A stretch of 64,000 nucleotides of DNA. Source: Candidatus Endomicrobiellum basalitermitum. Lineage in GTDB: Bacteria; Elusimicrobiota; Endomicrobiia; Endomicrobiales; Endomicrobiaceae. Location: contig JAITDN010000003.1 in the NCBI GenBank assembly GCA_031282525.1, forward strand, positions 248,001 to 312,000, written 5' to 3'. A program made the position numbers and the translations under genes. Of this stretch, positions 17,926 to 26,763 are shown one piece after another (positions within the stretch are counted from its first letter, which is position 1; every line of letters begins with the position of its first letter). The notes below the pieces were generated by a model. It saw nothing but the letters and a program-made list of their open reading frames with translations, did no database searches and was not told the origin of the DNA.

Positions 17926-19206
17926 TTATTCTCTGCTGCCAGGCTTTATGACAACACTTCCTGATTTACACATAGGACAGTCATCTTTCTCATAGTTTTT
18001 AACTTCAAGAGTTAAGATAGAAATTTTTGGAACTCCAAAGTCAACTTTTCCAGCACTCCTATCAACAAGAGAAGTAATAGCAACTACTACAGCACCCTTA
18101 GATTTAATAGAATCTATGACTTCTGTACTGGATAATCCTGTTGTTATAACATCCTCAACTACTAGAACTTTCTCATCCTTGCCTACTGAAAAACCTCTTC
18201 TCAAACAGACTTTACCATCAACTCTTTCAGTAAACATTGAGCGAACACCTAAAGCTCTTCCAACCTCATACCCAATAACAATACCACCAATAGCAGGCGA
18301 AATAACAGCATCAACTTTTATATTGTTTTCTCTGATTCTATTGGCAAGCTCTTTTGCTAATCTTGTAGTCTCCCTATGATTTTGTAAAATCAAGGCAGAT
18401 TGAAAATATGTATCTGAATGTAATCCACTTGAAAGTTTAAAATGCCCACTTAAAAGAGCTTTATTTCTTCTGAACAATTCTTTAAGTTCAATAAGCTCTT
18501 CTTCTTCTATCTCTTTTATTTTTTTCTCATCTGAACTTGATCTCTTAAAAAATATATTCTTTACTCCCCAATATCCTAAAACAAGACCTACAATAATGTT
18601 AAGCATCTTTACAGCCCAAATTGGTAAAAATACACCTATAAAATGGCCGATTAAAATTACAAAAGACATAAATACAGGCGTTGCTAACATAAAACCAGCT
18701 GCGAAAACACTTGTTTCTTTAAATTTCATATCACGTTTACTTACTTCAAGTGAAAATATTCCCATGATAAATAAAATAGTAATAGGATTTGCCATATCCA
18801 ATCCCATCAAACCAAAAAATAAAGCTTTACCTTTAATCCTATCAGGATTAATAAAATCGTGTCCTATTTGTCCCGTTGCTAAAAACGTTTTTAAAAATAA
18901 TATTCCAGTTGTTATGAAAAATATTCCAAACGCCATTAAGACAATGCCAATAACAATATCAAAAATCCTCTGATAACGTTGTATCTTTTTCACAAGAGTA
19001 GATATTGAAAAAACAGCTAAGCTAACATATGTTAAATCAACAATTGATAATCCTAAAATACCTATAAGCATTTCGGTAACCGGTATAGACAATGACAAAG
19101 TAAAAACTAACATGTAAATAGGACCAATGCCACCAGCTTGTAACATAAGTCCCAATTTTAATCCGTCAAATAAAAAAACGTTATTCTTATTTTTCATAAT
19201 ATTCAT
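17926..19206 (-). CDS. pyrE: LysE-type membrane protein fused to orotate phosphoribosyltransferase
   Basis: One unbroken 426-residue ORF. Residues 1-220 carry about six hydrophobic segments in the LysE/RhtB exporter pattern (FDGLKLGLM start, ANPITILF in the middle, GLVLGYWGVKN at the end). A charged linker of about 18 residues (SSSDEKKIKEIEEEE) leads to a complete orotate phosphoribosyltransferase: KLSSGLHSDTYFQ, the PRPP-binding VLVVEDVITTG (about 347-357) and the DCPMCKSG...KPGSR tail. The second domain makes OMP from orotate and PRPP. There is no ATG near the junction, so PyrE is made only as a membrane-tethered fusion unless a non-standard start is used. It lies after pyrD-pyrF. Confidence 0.9.
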   Translation of the reverse strand: MNIMKNKNNVFLFDGLKLGLMLQAGGIGPIYMLVFTLSLSIPVTEMLIGILGLSIVDLTYVSLAVFSISTLVKKIQRYQRIFDIVIGIVLMAFGIFFITTGILFLKTFLATGQIGHDFINPDRIKGKALFFGLMGLDMANPITILFIMGIFSLEVSKRDMKFKETSVFAAGFMLATPVFMSFVILIGHFIGVFLPIWAVKMLNIIVGLVLGYWGVKNIFFKRSSSDEKKIKEIEEEELIELKELFRRNKALLSGHFKLSSGLHSDTYFQSALILQNHRETTRLAKELANRIRENNIKVDAVISPAIGGIVIGYEVGRALGVRSMFTERVDGKVCLRRGFSVGKDEKVLVVEDVITTGLSSTEVIDSIKSKGAVVVAITSLVDRSAGKVDFGVPKISILTLEVKNYEKDDCPMCKSGSVVIKPGSRE

Positions 19207-19238
19207 TTTGTTTTACCATTATTATCTTCTTAACTATC

Positions 19239-19874
19239 CTATATTTTATTATAAATATTTTTTAAAGTCTCAATGGGATTGATAGTATTCAATATAGGTC
19301 TACCAACAACTATAAAATCCGCACCTTCCTTAATTGCAACATCCGGAGTTGCCACTCTTTTTTGATCATCATAAATACTTTCTAACCTAATTCCAGGGGT
19401 CACAACGTCAAACTCTTTACCACACTCTTTTTTTATGATAGCTATTTCAAGAGGCGATGATATTACGCCATCAACTCCGCAAGCTTTTGCAAGTTTTGCT
19501 CTTCTTATAACTTCCTCTTTAGTCGCTACCTGACTTGTCAAAACTGTCACTGCCCATATTTTTGGTCTACTTTTTATAGACGTAGCAGCCATAAGCATAT
19601 CTTCCCCACCAATTGAATGAACAGTTAAGCTAAAAACTCCTAATTCTTTAGCAGATTCAACTGAAAGTTTAACAGTAGTAGGTATATCGTGAAACTTTAA
19701 GTCTAAAAATATCTCTTTTCCGTTATCTTTTATAATTCTCATTATTTTTTCGCCATATCGCAAAAACAATATAGGACCAACTTTATAAATATCGATATAA
19801 GGAACAGTCTTTTTTACAAGTTCTTCAACTCTACTAAAATCATAAACATCAAGAGCAAGTATTATTTTTTTCAT
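19239..19874 (-). CDS. pyrF: Orotidine 5'-phosphate decarboxylase
   Basis: Last step to UMP. The catalytic Asp-Lys-Asp array is visible in FLDLKFHDIPTTV, with the N-terminal LALDV strand and the C-terminal phosphate loop VVGRPI. Length 211 is the short bacterial form. It lies 32 nt before the PyrE fusion gene, so the last two steps of UMP synthesis are encoded together. Confidence 0.96.
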   Translation of the reverse strand: MKKIILALDVYDFSRVEELVKKTVPYIDIYKVGPILFLRYGEKIMRIIKDNGKEIFLDLKFHDIPTTVKLSVESAKELGVFSLTVHSIGGEDMLMAATSIKSRPKIWAVTVLTSQVATKEEVIRRAKLAKACGVDGVISSPLEIAIIKKECGKEFDVVTPGIRLESIYDDQKRVATPDVAIKEGADFIVVGRPILNTINPIETLKNIYNKI

Positions 19875-19935
19875 TTCTTCCTTTTTAACATTTATTTGTT
19901 AAATGACAAAATAAGTTTTATGTTCAAAGAGTTTA

Positions 19936-20850
19936 TCATAAATTTTTACTGACAATACCAATTATGTCTTTTAGTGAGTTTATATTTTTTCTTTCCAATA
20001 TATTCTTAATTCCATAAACAATTTTCATCAAATTTTTAGGAGAGATTAAACTTGAACTTCCAACACTAACAACTGTCGCTCCAGCTAGAATAAATTCAAC
20101 AGCATCTTCACCTGTTACTATTCCGCCACACCCAATAATTGGCACTCTTATACTCTGATAAGCGTCGTACACGCAACGCACTGATATGGGCTTTATACAA
20201 GAACCCGAAACACCTCCTTTAAACGTTGAAAGTTTTGGCTTAAACATTTCAACATCTATAGCCATCGCCGGATAAGTATTTGCTAGCGTCACTCCATCGG
20301 CTCCCGAATTTTGTGCCGTCAATGCAATTTCAACAATATCAGTTACTAGCGGAGAAAGCTTTGCAATAACTGGCACTTTTGACACATTTTTTACTCCACT
20401 CACTATTTCACTAACCAAACACAAATCGTGACAAATTATCTTTTTTTTCAAATTGGGACAAGATAAATTAAGCTCTATAGCCGACACGCCGTCCTGTCTG
20501 CTTAATATCTCTGCAAGTTCAATATATTCACTTGTCTTAGCCCCAGCAATACTTACAATTATAGGCACACCAATCTTATTTAATCTTTCAAGTGGTTCTT
20601 CAATAAAAGCTTTGACTCCAATATTTTGTAAGCCTATTGTATTCAATATCCCCGACTCAACTTCCGCAATTCTAGGTTGTGAATTACCACCACGTGGCTC
20701 CAAAGTAATTGTTTTTGTAACAATACCACCGAGCTCACTCAACGGAATTAAATCCGCAAGTTCGTAACCGTAACCAAAAGTTCCAGATGCTGTAAGGACA
20801 GGATTTTTCAGTTCAATTCCAGCAAAATTTATATTTAGATTAGTCTCCAT
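19936..20850 (-). CDS. pyrD: Dihydroorotate dehydrogenase, catalytic subunit (class 1B)
   Basis: Oxidises dihydroorotate to orotate with FMN. ELNLSCPN has the class 1 catalytic Cys, AKLSP the substrate Lys, and GCGGIVTGEDA the FMN-phosphate region. The presence of pyrK nearby marks it as class 1B, in which electrons go through FAD and a 2Fe-2S cluster to NAD, suited to an anaerobe. Length 304 is usual. In this cluster pyrD and pyrK are separated by a decaying gene of about 650 nt, where normally they are adjacent. Confidence 0.95.
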   Translation of the reverse strand: METNLNINFAGIELKNPVLTASGTFGYGYELADLIPLSELGGIVTKTITLEPRGGNSQPRIAEVESGILNTIGLQNIGVKAFIEEPLERLNKIGVPIIVSIAGAKTSEYIELAEILSRQDGVSAIELNLSCPNLKKKIICHDLCLVSEIVSGVKNVSKVPVIAKLSPLVTDIVEIALTAQNSGADGVTLANTYPAMAIDVEMFKPKLSTFKGGVSGSCIKPISVRCVYDAYQSIRVPIIGCGGIVTGEDAVEFILAGATVVSVGSSSLISPKNLMKIVYGIKNILERKNINSLKDIIGIVSKNL

Positions 20851-20939
20851 CTATTTCACTCGTTTCATCCTATAAATACATCAAACCATGTACTTGTTAT
20901 ATATACCTTTTCTACTTTAATCTGAAAAACAAGTTAGGA

Positions 20940-21603
20940 GGTTGTATGCTACTTTTTCAAAATCTCAATTTGTAACTCCTTTTAATTATCCAATCACTAT
21001 TTAGTCCCTCAATTAGCATATCCTAATAAGGCTTATACAATTCACTTAACACAGAATCTCTTCCTAATTTTTTATATAAATATAAGAAAATGAGCTAAAA
21101 ACAAAAGCAGATCATCCAAACAATACTTGCACTAAATCACTTTTCTCAGCTAAAGTCTTTAATTAACACTTCAAATAACCCTAGCGTAATCTGGCAAGAA
21201 TAAAAAGTTTTTTATATACATTTTTTCACTAATTACAGCATCATAAATACTAAAATATAAACCATACAAACAACTCACTATTTATTATTTGTCTTGTTTC
21301 TTTCCTCATATCTATTGCCTATTGGCGAATTCCAACATAAAACCACAGCTTGACTTTTAAGGTACTTAACCTTCAATAATTTCATAACTTTTTATATTTT
21401 TAAATTACGAACACATTGTTTAAACTTTCACTATGTTTACAATTTTTATCTTCCACAAAAATTCTATTTGAATCACACTCTTTAACAATAGATCTTACTA
21501 TATCATTATGAAACACAAAATTATTACTTCTCTTATATTTCTCAAATATCTTCTCTATCATTTGTCTCTTTTTATTTTTAATCGCCACATTAGAGCTCGA
21601 CAT
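20940..21603 (-). pseudogene. Decayed gene of unknown identity between pyrK and pyrD
   Basis: The reading frame opens at an ATG overlapping the pyrK stop (MSSSNVAIKNKKRQ, 67 codons to a stop at 21400). Further coding-like pieces follow in the same direction but broken by stops and shifts: QAVVLCWNSPIGNRYEERNK near 21300-21370 and KLGRDSVLSELYKPY, stop, DMLIEGLNSDWIIKRSY near 20950-21060. The spacing suits one original gene of about 220 codons. The opening faintly recalls some type II restriction endonucleases (FVFHNDIV), but that is memory only and I do not assign a function. Confidence 0.5.
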
Positions 21604-22387
21604 CTTCAATTTTAAAAACAGGGCCATCCTTACAATTCATTTTATTTTGCCCATTTATTTTTACGACACAGCCTTGGCAGTTCCCTAACCCACACGCCAT
21701 TTTCTCTTCAAGAGAAACGAAACCACACACCCCCCTTTCTTTGGCAATTTGTAAAACTTTTTTAAGCATTGGAATAGGCCCACATGCAAAAAGGGTATCG
21801 CTAGTTTTTAATTGTTCCGGCAATATATCCGTAATATAACCCTTATATCCTTTTGATCCGTCTTCAGTAGATAAAACAGTTTTCCATCCTAACTTCCGAA
21901 AATTGTCCAAATGCAATAAATCAGATTCTGATCTTGCTCCATAATACAATGTACCTTTTTTTTTTAGTCTTGAGGCAAGGGAATAAACTGATGCAATACC
22001 TGTGCCCCCTGCTACAATAATATTATTACCAAAATCGCCATGTGTATTATTATTATCCACGGTAGGACTAGCTAACGATCCTAAATCATAACCTTTACCA
22101 AGTGGACCTAAAAGTTGAAGTATTCCAGATTTAATATTTGACAAAATTCTTGTGCCTTTACCAACAACTTTATACAAAAAACTCACACTTTTTTCTTCAT
22201 TATTAACATCATAAATCCCAAAAGGACGCCGCAAAAAGACACCTGGAATACTAATCATAAAAAATTGCCCTGGCAAACAATATTTATAAGTATTCCCAAT
22301 TTTAACTTTTAATTCAAAATAGTGAGACCCAATTTTTTTGTTGTAAATTATTTCATAATTCTCATCAAATCTTTTACACATACACAA
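21590..22387 (-). CDS. pyrK: Dihydroorotate dehydrogenase, electron transfer subunit
   Basis: FAD and 2Fe-2S subunit that passes electrons from PyrD to NAD. It has the FAD-binding RRPFGIYD, the NAD-binding VAGGTGIASVYSLA, and a C-terminal cluster motif CGLGNCQGCVV plus a later Cys (KMNCKDGP). Length 265 is usual. It is transcribed after pyrC; its stop overlaps the start of a decayed gene. Confidence 0.94.
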   Translation of the reverse strand: MCMCKRFDENYEIIYNKKIGSHYFELKVKIGNTYKYCLPGQFFMISIPGVFLRRPFGIYDVNNEEKSVSFLYKVVGKGTRILSNIKSGILQLLGPLGKGYDLGSLASPTVDNNNTHGDFGNNIIVAGGTGIASVYSLASRLKKKGTLYYGARSESDLLHLDNFRKLGWKTVLSTEDGSKGYKGYITDILPEQLKTSDTLFACGPIPMLKKVLQIAKERGVCGFVSLEEKMACGLGNCQGCVVKINGQNKMNCKDGPVFKIEDVEL

Positions 22388-22439
22388 TAGGAATCAATAT
22401 AACAATCTAATTTATACTTTTTGTCAAAACTTGTTATAT

Positions 22440-23711
22440 TTATAAACTCCAAACTATATTTCCTCCTACAATTGTCATCACCACTCCACCTTTAAACTGC
22501 CTTCCTATAAAAGGTGAATTTTTACTTTTAGAAACTATCCTACTCTTTTCAAACTCATAAGAATATTCTGTGTCAATTATCGTAATGTCAGCGATACTCC
22601 CCTCTCTAAGAGTACCTCTACTCTCAAGATTAAAAATCTTTGCGGGATTAGAGGTCATTTTTGATATAGCTTCATAAAAACTTAAAACACTGGTATCAAC
22701 AAGTTCATTTAAAACAAGACTCAATAATGTCTCAAAACCTATAATCCCAAAAGGAGCTAAGTCAAATTCTTTATTTTTTTCTTCTTGAGTATGCGGAGCA
22801 TGATCTGTCGCTATACAATCTATTGTACCATCTGCGAGACCTTTTTTTATTGCGTCAACATCTTCTTTTTCTCTTAATGGAGGATTTATTTTAGTATTCG
22901 CATCATAAACTTTTACGTCATCATCAGTTAAAGTAAAATAATGAGGGCAAGTTTCAGCAGTAACTTTTACATCTCTTTTCTTTGCTTGCCTTATCAAATC
23001 AACTGAACCTGCAGTAGAAACATGAGCAATATGCAGATAAGCACCAGTGAGCTCCGCAAGCATTATATCACGACTTATCATAACTTCTTCAGCCTGTTTC
23101 GGGATTCCTCTCAAGCCTAAAATCGAAGAATTTTCACCTTCATTCATAACACCATTTTTACTTAACTCTTTATCTTCACTATGAGAAATAACCGGAAGCT
23201 CAAACATTTTAGAATATTCTAAAATACACCGCATAATTCGCGAATTTGATACAGGAAGACCATCATCGCTTATTGCAATAATTCCCGCTTTTTTAAGAAG
23301 TCCTATTTCAGAAAGCTCAACACCCTGCGATCCCTTAGTTGCACATCCTACAGGGAAAACATTTACGAACCCTTCTTTACGCGCTTTATGAAATATAAAC
23401 TCAACTACTGAAGCACTATCTATAACAGGGTCGGTATTTGGCATACAAAAAACAGTCGTTATCCCGCCTTTTGCAGCTGAATGTGTCCCAGTGTAGATAG
23501 TTTCTTTCATTTCCTGTCCCGGTTCTCTTAAATGAGCATGAACATCAATAAGGCCAGGAACAGCAATTTTCCCTTCCCCACTAATAACTCTATCGGCATT
23601 ATTTGAAAATTTTGGTACAATTCTCCCGTTCTCGATAAAAATGTCACCAATTAAATCTTTATTTTGCGAAGAAGGATCAACTATTCTAATATTTTTAATT
23701 TGAAGGCGCAT
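22440..23711 (-). CDS. pyrC: Dihydroorotase
   Basis: Cyclises carbamoyl-aspartate to dihydroorotate. The zinc amidohydrolase signature DVHAHLREPG is present, with later metal ligands in ISHSED, HIAHVSTAGS and the ATDHAPHT block. Length 423 is the long class I type. It overlaps pyrB by 17 nt, forming a pyrB-pyrC pair. Confidence 0.96.
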   Translation of the reverse strand: MRLQIKNIRIVDPSSQNKDLIGDIFIENGRIVPKFSNNADRVISGEGKIAVPGLIDVHAHLREPGQEMKETIYTGTHSAAKGGITTVFCMPNTDPVIDSASVVEFIFHKARKEGFVNVFPVGCATKGSQGVELSEIGLLKKAGIIAISDDGLPVSNSRIMRCILEYSKMFELPVISHSEDKELSKNGVMNEGENSSILGLRGIPKQAEEVMISRDIMLAELTGAYLHIAHVSTAGSVDLIRQAKKRDVKVTAETCPHYFTLTDDDVKVYDANTKINPPLREKEDVDAIKKGLADGTIDCIATDHAPHTQEEKNKEFDLAPFGIIGFETLLSLVLNELVDTSVLSFYEAISKMTSNPAKIFNLESRGTLREGSIADITIIDTEYSYEFEKSRIVSKSKNSPFIGRQFKGGVVMTIVGGNIVWSL

Positions 23712-24636
23712 TTTTCCTCTTTACAGACTGCTCCAAAAGACATAAAACCGCCATCCTAACCGCTATCCCATTGGCAATCTGCTCATTAATAGCAGCATTG
23801 GGAGCATCAGCAACTTCAGAAGTTATTTCAATACCTCTATTCATTGGTCCAGGATGCATAATTAAAACATCAGATTTCGCCATACCCAATCTCTCTTTCG
23901 TTAACTGATAAAGACTAATATACTCACGAAGAGACGGAAATAAGCTCTCCTGTTGACGTTCAAACTGTATTCGTAAAATATTCAAAACATCGGCTTTTCT
24001 AACAGCTTCATCTAAATTATAGTACACCTTCACGCCTAAATTTTCAATGCTTGCTGGAATTAAAGTCGATGGTCCCGAAACCAAAACCTCCGCACCCATT
24101 TTAGTTAACGCCCATATATTTGATTTTGCAACTCTTGAATGTAAAATATCACCAACAAGCAACACTTTTAATCCTTCAATCCTTTTCTTCCTTTCATATA
24201 TAGTGTATAGATCAAGAAGTCCCTGGGTAGGATGTTCGTGAAAACCATCACCAGCATTTATTATAGATATGTCTAGATTTCTTGCAAGTATATCAGGTAC
24301 CCCTGCTAACACATGTCTTATAATTATGTAATCTGCACCCATAGCTTTAAGAGTTTTACCAGTATCTATAAGACTTTCTCCTTTGACAATACTTGAACTG
24401 TTTACAGCAATATTTATCACATCAGCGGAAAGTTTTCTAGCAGCAATTTCAAACGAAGTCCTTGTACGCGTAGAAGGTTCATAAAAAAGTGTTACCACCA
24501 TTTTACCACAAAGTATTAAAGATTTATCACATTTTTTTAAAAGATCTTTAAAGATTTTAACGGAGTCTAAGATTGTTTGCAAATCTTTTTTGTCTAGATG
24601 TTTAAGACCAAGTAAATCTTTGAATTTTAGAAACAT
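23695..24636 (-). CDS. pyrB: Aspartate carbamoyltransferase, catalytic chain
   Basis: First committed step of pyrimidine synthesis: carbamoyl phosphate plus aspartate. It has the carbamoyl phosphate motif FYEPSTRTRTSFE, the HEHPTQGLLDLYT block, and the aspartate-binding loop LRIQFERQ with HPGPMNRG. Length 313 is standard. No regulatory chain gene (pyrI) is seen nearby. It overlaps pyrC and lies 170 nt after purE. Confidence 0.97.
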   Translation of the reverse strand: MFLKFKDLLGLKHLDKKDLQTILDSVKIFKDLLKKCDKSLILCGKMVVTLFYEPSTRTRTSFEIAARKLSADVINIAVNSSSIVKGESLIDTGKTLKAMGADYIIIRHVLAGVPDILARNLDISIINAGDGFHEHPTQGLLDLYTIYERKKRIEGLKVLLVGDILHSRVAKSNIWALTKMGAEVLVSGPSTLIPASIENLGVKVYYNLDEAVRKADVLNILRIQFERQQESLFPSLREYISLYQLTKERLGMAKSDVLIMHPGPMNRGIEITSEVADAPNAAINEQIANGIAVRMAVLCLLEQSVKRKNAPSN

Positions 24637-24808
24637 TTATTATTGTCCAATACACATACTTACATGTGATACAACTTTATTATCTTTTTTATGTTACTGA
24701 CTTTTTCTGAATTTATTTAACTGTATTACATAAATGAATCATAAAATAGCAAAATCATCTCCACCTAAATATATTTTATAACACAAAAAAACTCACTTAC
24801 AAACAAAT

Positions 24809-25348
24809 TCATTTTCTTAATTCCCCAAGATACTTTTCTATTCCATTTTTCTGAAGCTCAAAATCATCTTTGATAACATCTTCTGACATTTTATTTTTGT
24901 ATACCTTAAGCTTCTCATTTAAACCTTTATTCGTAACAGCTATTATTTGAACAGCTAAAATTGCAGCATTTACAGCACCAGCTTTTCCTACAGCAACCGT
25001 TGCAACAGGCACACCTTTAGGCATTTGAACTATTGAAAATAAGGCATCTAAACTCAAAAAACTTTTACTGTCAACTGGAACTCCTATTACTGGAAGAACA
25101 GTTTCAGAAGCCACAACACCTGGAAGCGCAGCGGCCATCCCAGCTACAGCTATGAAAACTTTTACATTTGAACTTTCTGCACTTCTAATACATTGTTTTA
25201 AATGTTGATTGGTCCTGTGAGCTGAAGCAATGTTCAAAGTATAAGACAACCCAAATTTCTCTAAAACTTCAATAGATTCTCTTATCAACGGTAAATCCGA
25301 TTTAGAACCTACAATAATAGCTACATCTACATCACAAACACTACTCAT
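24809..25348 (-). CDS. purE: 5-(carboxyamino)imidazole ribonucleotide mutase
   Basis: Carboxylation step of purine synthesis giving CAIR. GSKSDLPLIRES and the ASAHRTN loop with the catalytic His are clear. The AGMAAALPGVVAS block resembles PurE forms of many anaerobes and archaea. Length is 179. No purK is in the window, so whether it uses N5-CAIR or CO2 directly cannot be judged here. It overlaps purD by 8 nt. Confidence 0.94.
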   Translation of the reverse strand: MSSVCDVDVAIIVGSKSDLPLIRESIEVLEKFGLSYTLNIASAHRTNQHLKQCIRSAESSNVKVFIAVAGMAAALPGVVASETVLPVIGVPVDSKSFLSLDALFSIVQMPKGVPVATVAVGKAGAVNAAILAVQIIAVTNKGLNEKLKVYKNKMSEDVIKDDFELQKNGIEKYLGELRK

Positions 25349-26624
25349 TTAGCGCCCTCCAGGCTATATCTTTCCGATAGTGCATATTTTTAAAATATAT
25401 ACTTCTAACATTTGAATAAACCTTATCTATCGCAGTTTTTATATTATCCGCTCTTGAAGTAATACTTAAAATTCTCCCGCCACAAGTAAAGAATTTTCCG
25501 GATTCAAATTTCGTTCCAGCATGAAATATCAGCGTATCCTTGTCATTAATATTTTCTAACCCTCTAATTTCAAATCCTACTTCAAACTTTCCTGGATATC
25601 CACCTGAAGCAAGCACTACCGAAACTGAAAACTCTTTTTTCCAATCAATCTTTAAAGCTCCAAGCTCCTTATTTAAAATCGCATCACAAATGCCTATTAA
25701 GTCTGTGTCAAGCAAAGGTAAAACCGCCTGCGTTTCAGGATCTCCAAAGCGACAGTTAAACTCCAAGACATAAGGAGAGGACTCTTCAATAATCAAACCT
25801 ACATATAAAACCCCTTTATAATTAATCTTCTCAGCTTTTATACCGTTAATAATCTTACGAATTATAACTTCAGCTTTTTTATTTAAATCATTCATCATTG
25901 CCAAGGGCGCAGGAGCATAAGCACCCATACCACCAGTATTAGGTCCTTGATCATTGTCATTTATTCTTTTATGATCTTGAGAAGCTGGCATTATTGAATA
26001 AGATATACCATCAGTAAATATTAAATACGATAATTCAGGTCCCTTTATGTATTCTTCTATAATTATATTTGTTCCCGCGGAACCCAAAATTTTATAATCC
26101 ATAATCTGATTAACAGTATTTTTTGCTTCCTCTCTACTACTGCAAATATAAACCCCTTTCCCAGCAGCAAGTCCATCAGCTTTAACCACAATTTTTTGAT
26201 TTTTCTCACATTTATCCAAAAACTTTAAAGCATCATTAATATCCGAAAAACAGTTATACCTAGCTGTAGGTATATCGTATTTTCTCATAAACTCTTTTGA
26301 GTATATCTTACTTGACTCAAGTCTCGCTCCATCCTTTGATGGACCCACTATTTTTAAACCATTAGCTTCAAAATAATCAACTATTCCCAAAGATAATGGA
26401 ATTTCTGGCCCCACAAACGTAAAATCTATTTTATTTTTTTTAGTAAAATCAGCGAGTTTATTAAAATCACTTATCACATTAACTGAAATATTCACATTCG
26501 TTGCAATTTGAGATATACCACCATTACCTGGAGCACAATATAGCTCGTCAATCTTAGAACTTTTTAAAAATTGTTGACATATTGCGTGTTCTCTTCCACC
26601 AGATCCTATAACCAATATTTTCAT
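25341..26624 (-). CDS. purD: Phosphoribosylamine-glycine ligase
   Basis: GAR synthetase, second step of purine synthesis, an ATP-grasp enzyme. The N-terminal MKILVIGSGGREHAI, the ATP-grasp KADGLAAGKGVYI and the metal-binding LEFNCRFGDPETQAVL are all typical. Length 427 is normal. It sits upstream of purE with an overlap. Confidence 0.97.
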   Translation of the reverse strand: MKILVIGSGGREHAICQQFLKSSKIDELYCAPGNGGISQIATNVNISVNVISDFNKLADFTKKNKIDFTFVGPEIPLSLGIVDYFEANGLKIVGPSKDGARLESSKIYSKEFMRKYDIPTARYNCFSDINDALKFLDKCEKNQKIVVKADGLAAGKGVYICSSREEAKNTVNQIMDYKILGSAGTNIIIEEYIKGPELSYLIFTDGISYSIMPASQDHKRINDNDQGPNTGGMGAYAPAPLAMMNDLNKKAEVIIRKIINGIKAEKINYKGVLYVGLIIEESSPYVLEFNCRFGDPETQAVLPLLDTDLIGICDAILNKELGALKIDWKKEFSVSVVLASGGYPGKFEVGFEIRGLENINDKDTLIFHAGTKFESGKFFTCGGRILSITSRADNIKTAIDKVYSNVRSIYFKNMHYRKDIAWRALNE

Positions 26625-26763
26625 CTAATCCCCTAACTATAGCAAGCCTATTGTATAAAAACTTTAATAAAATTTATTTTGTAAAATATGTTTTAGGTCA
26701 TAATAAGGCATCAACTATCACTTATCACTACACTACAACTAAACGAATCCCGTATACTTTCTA

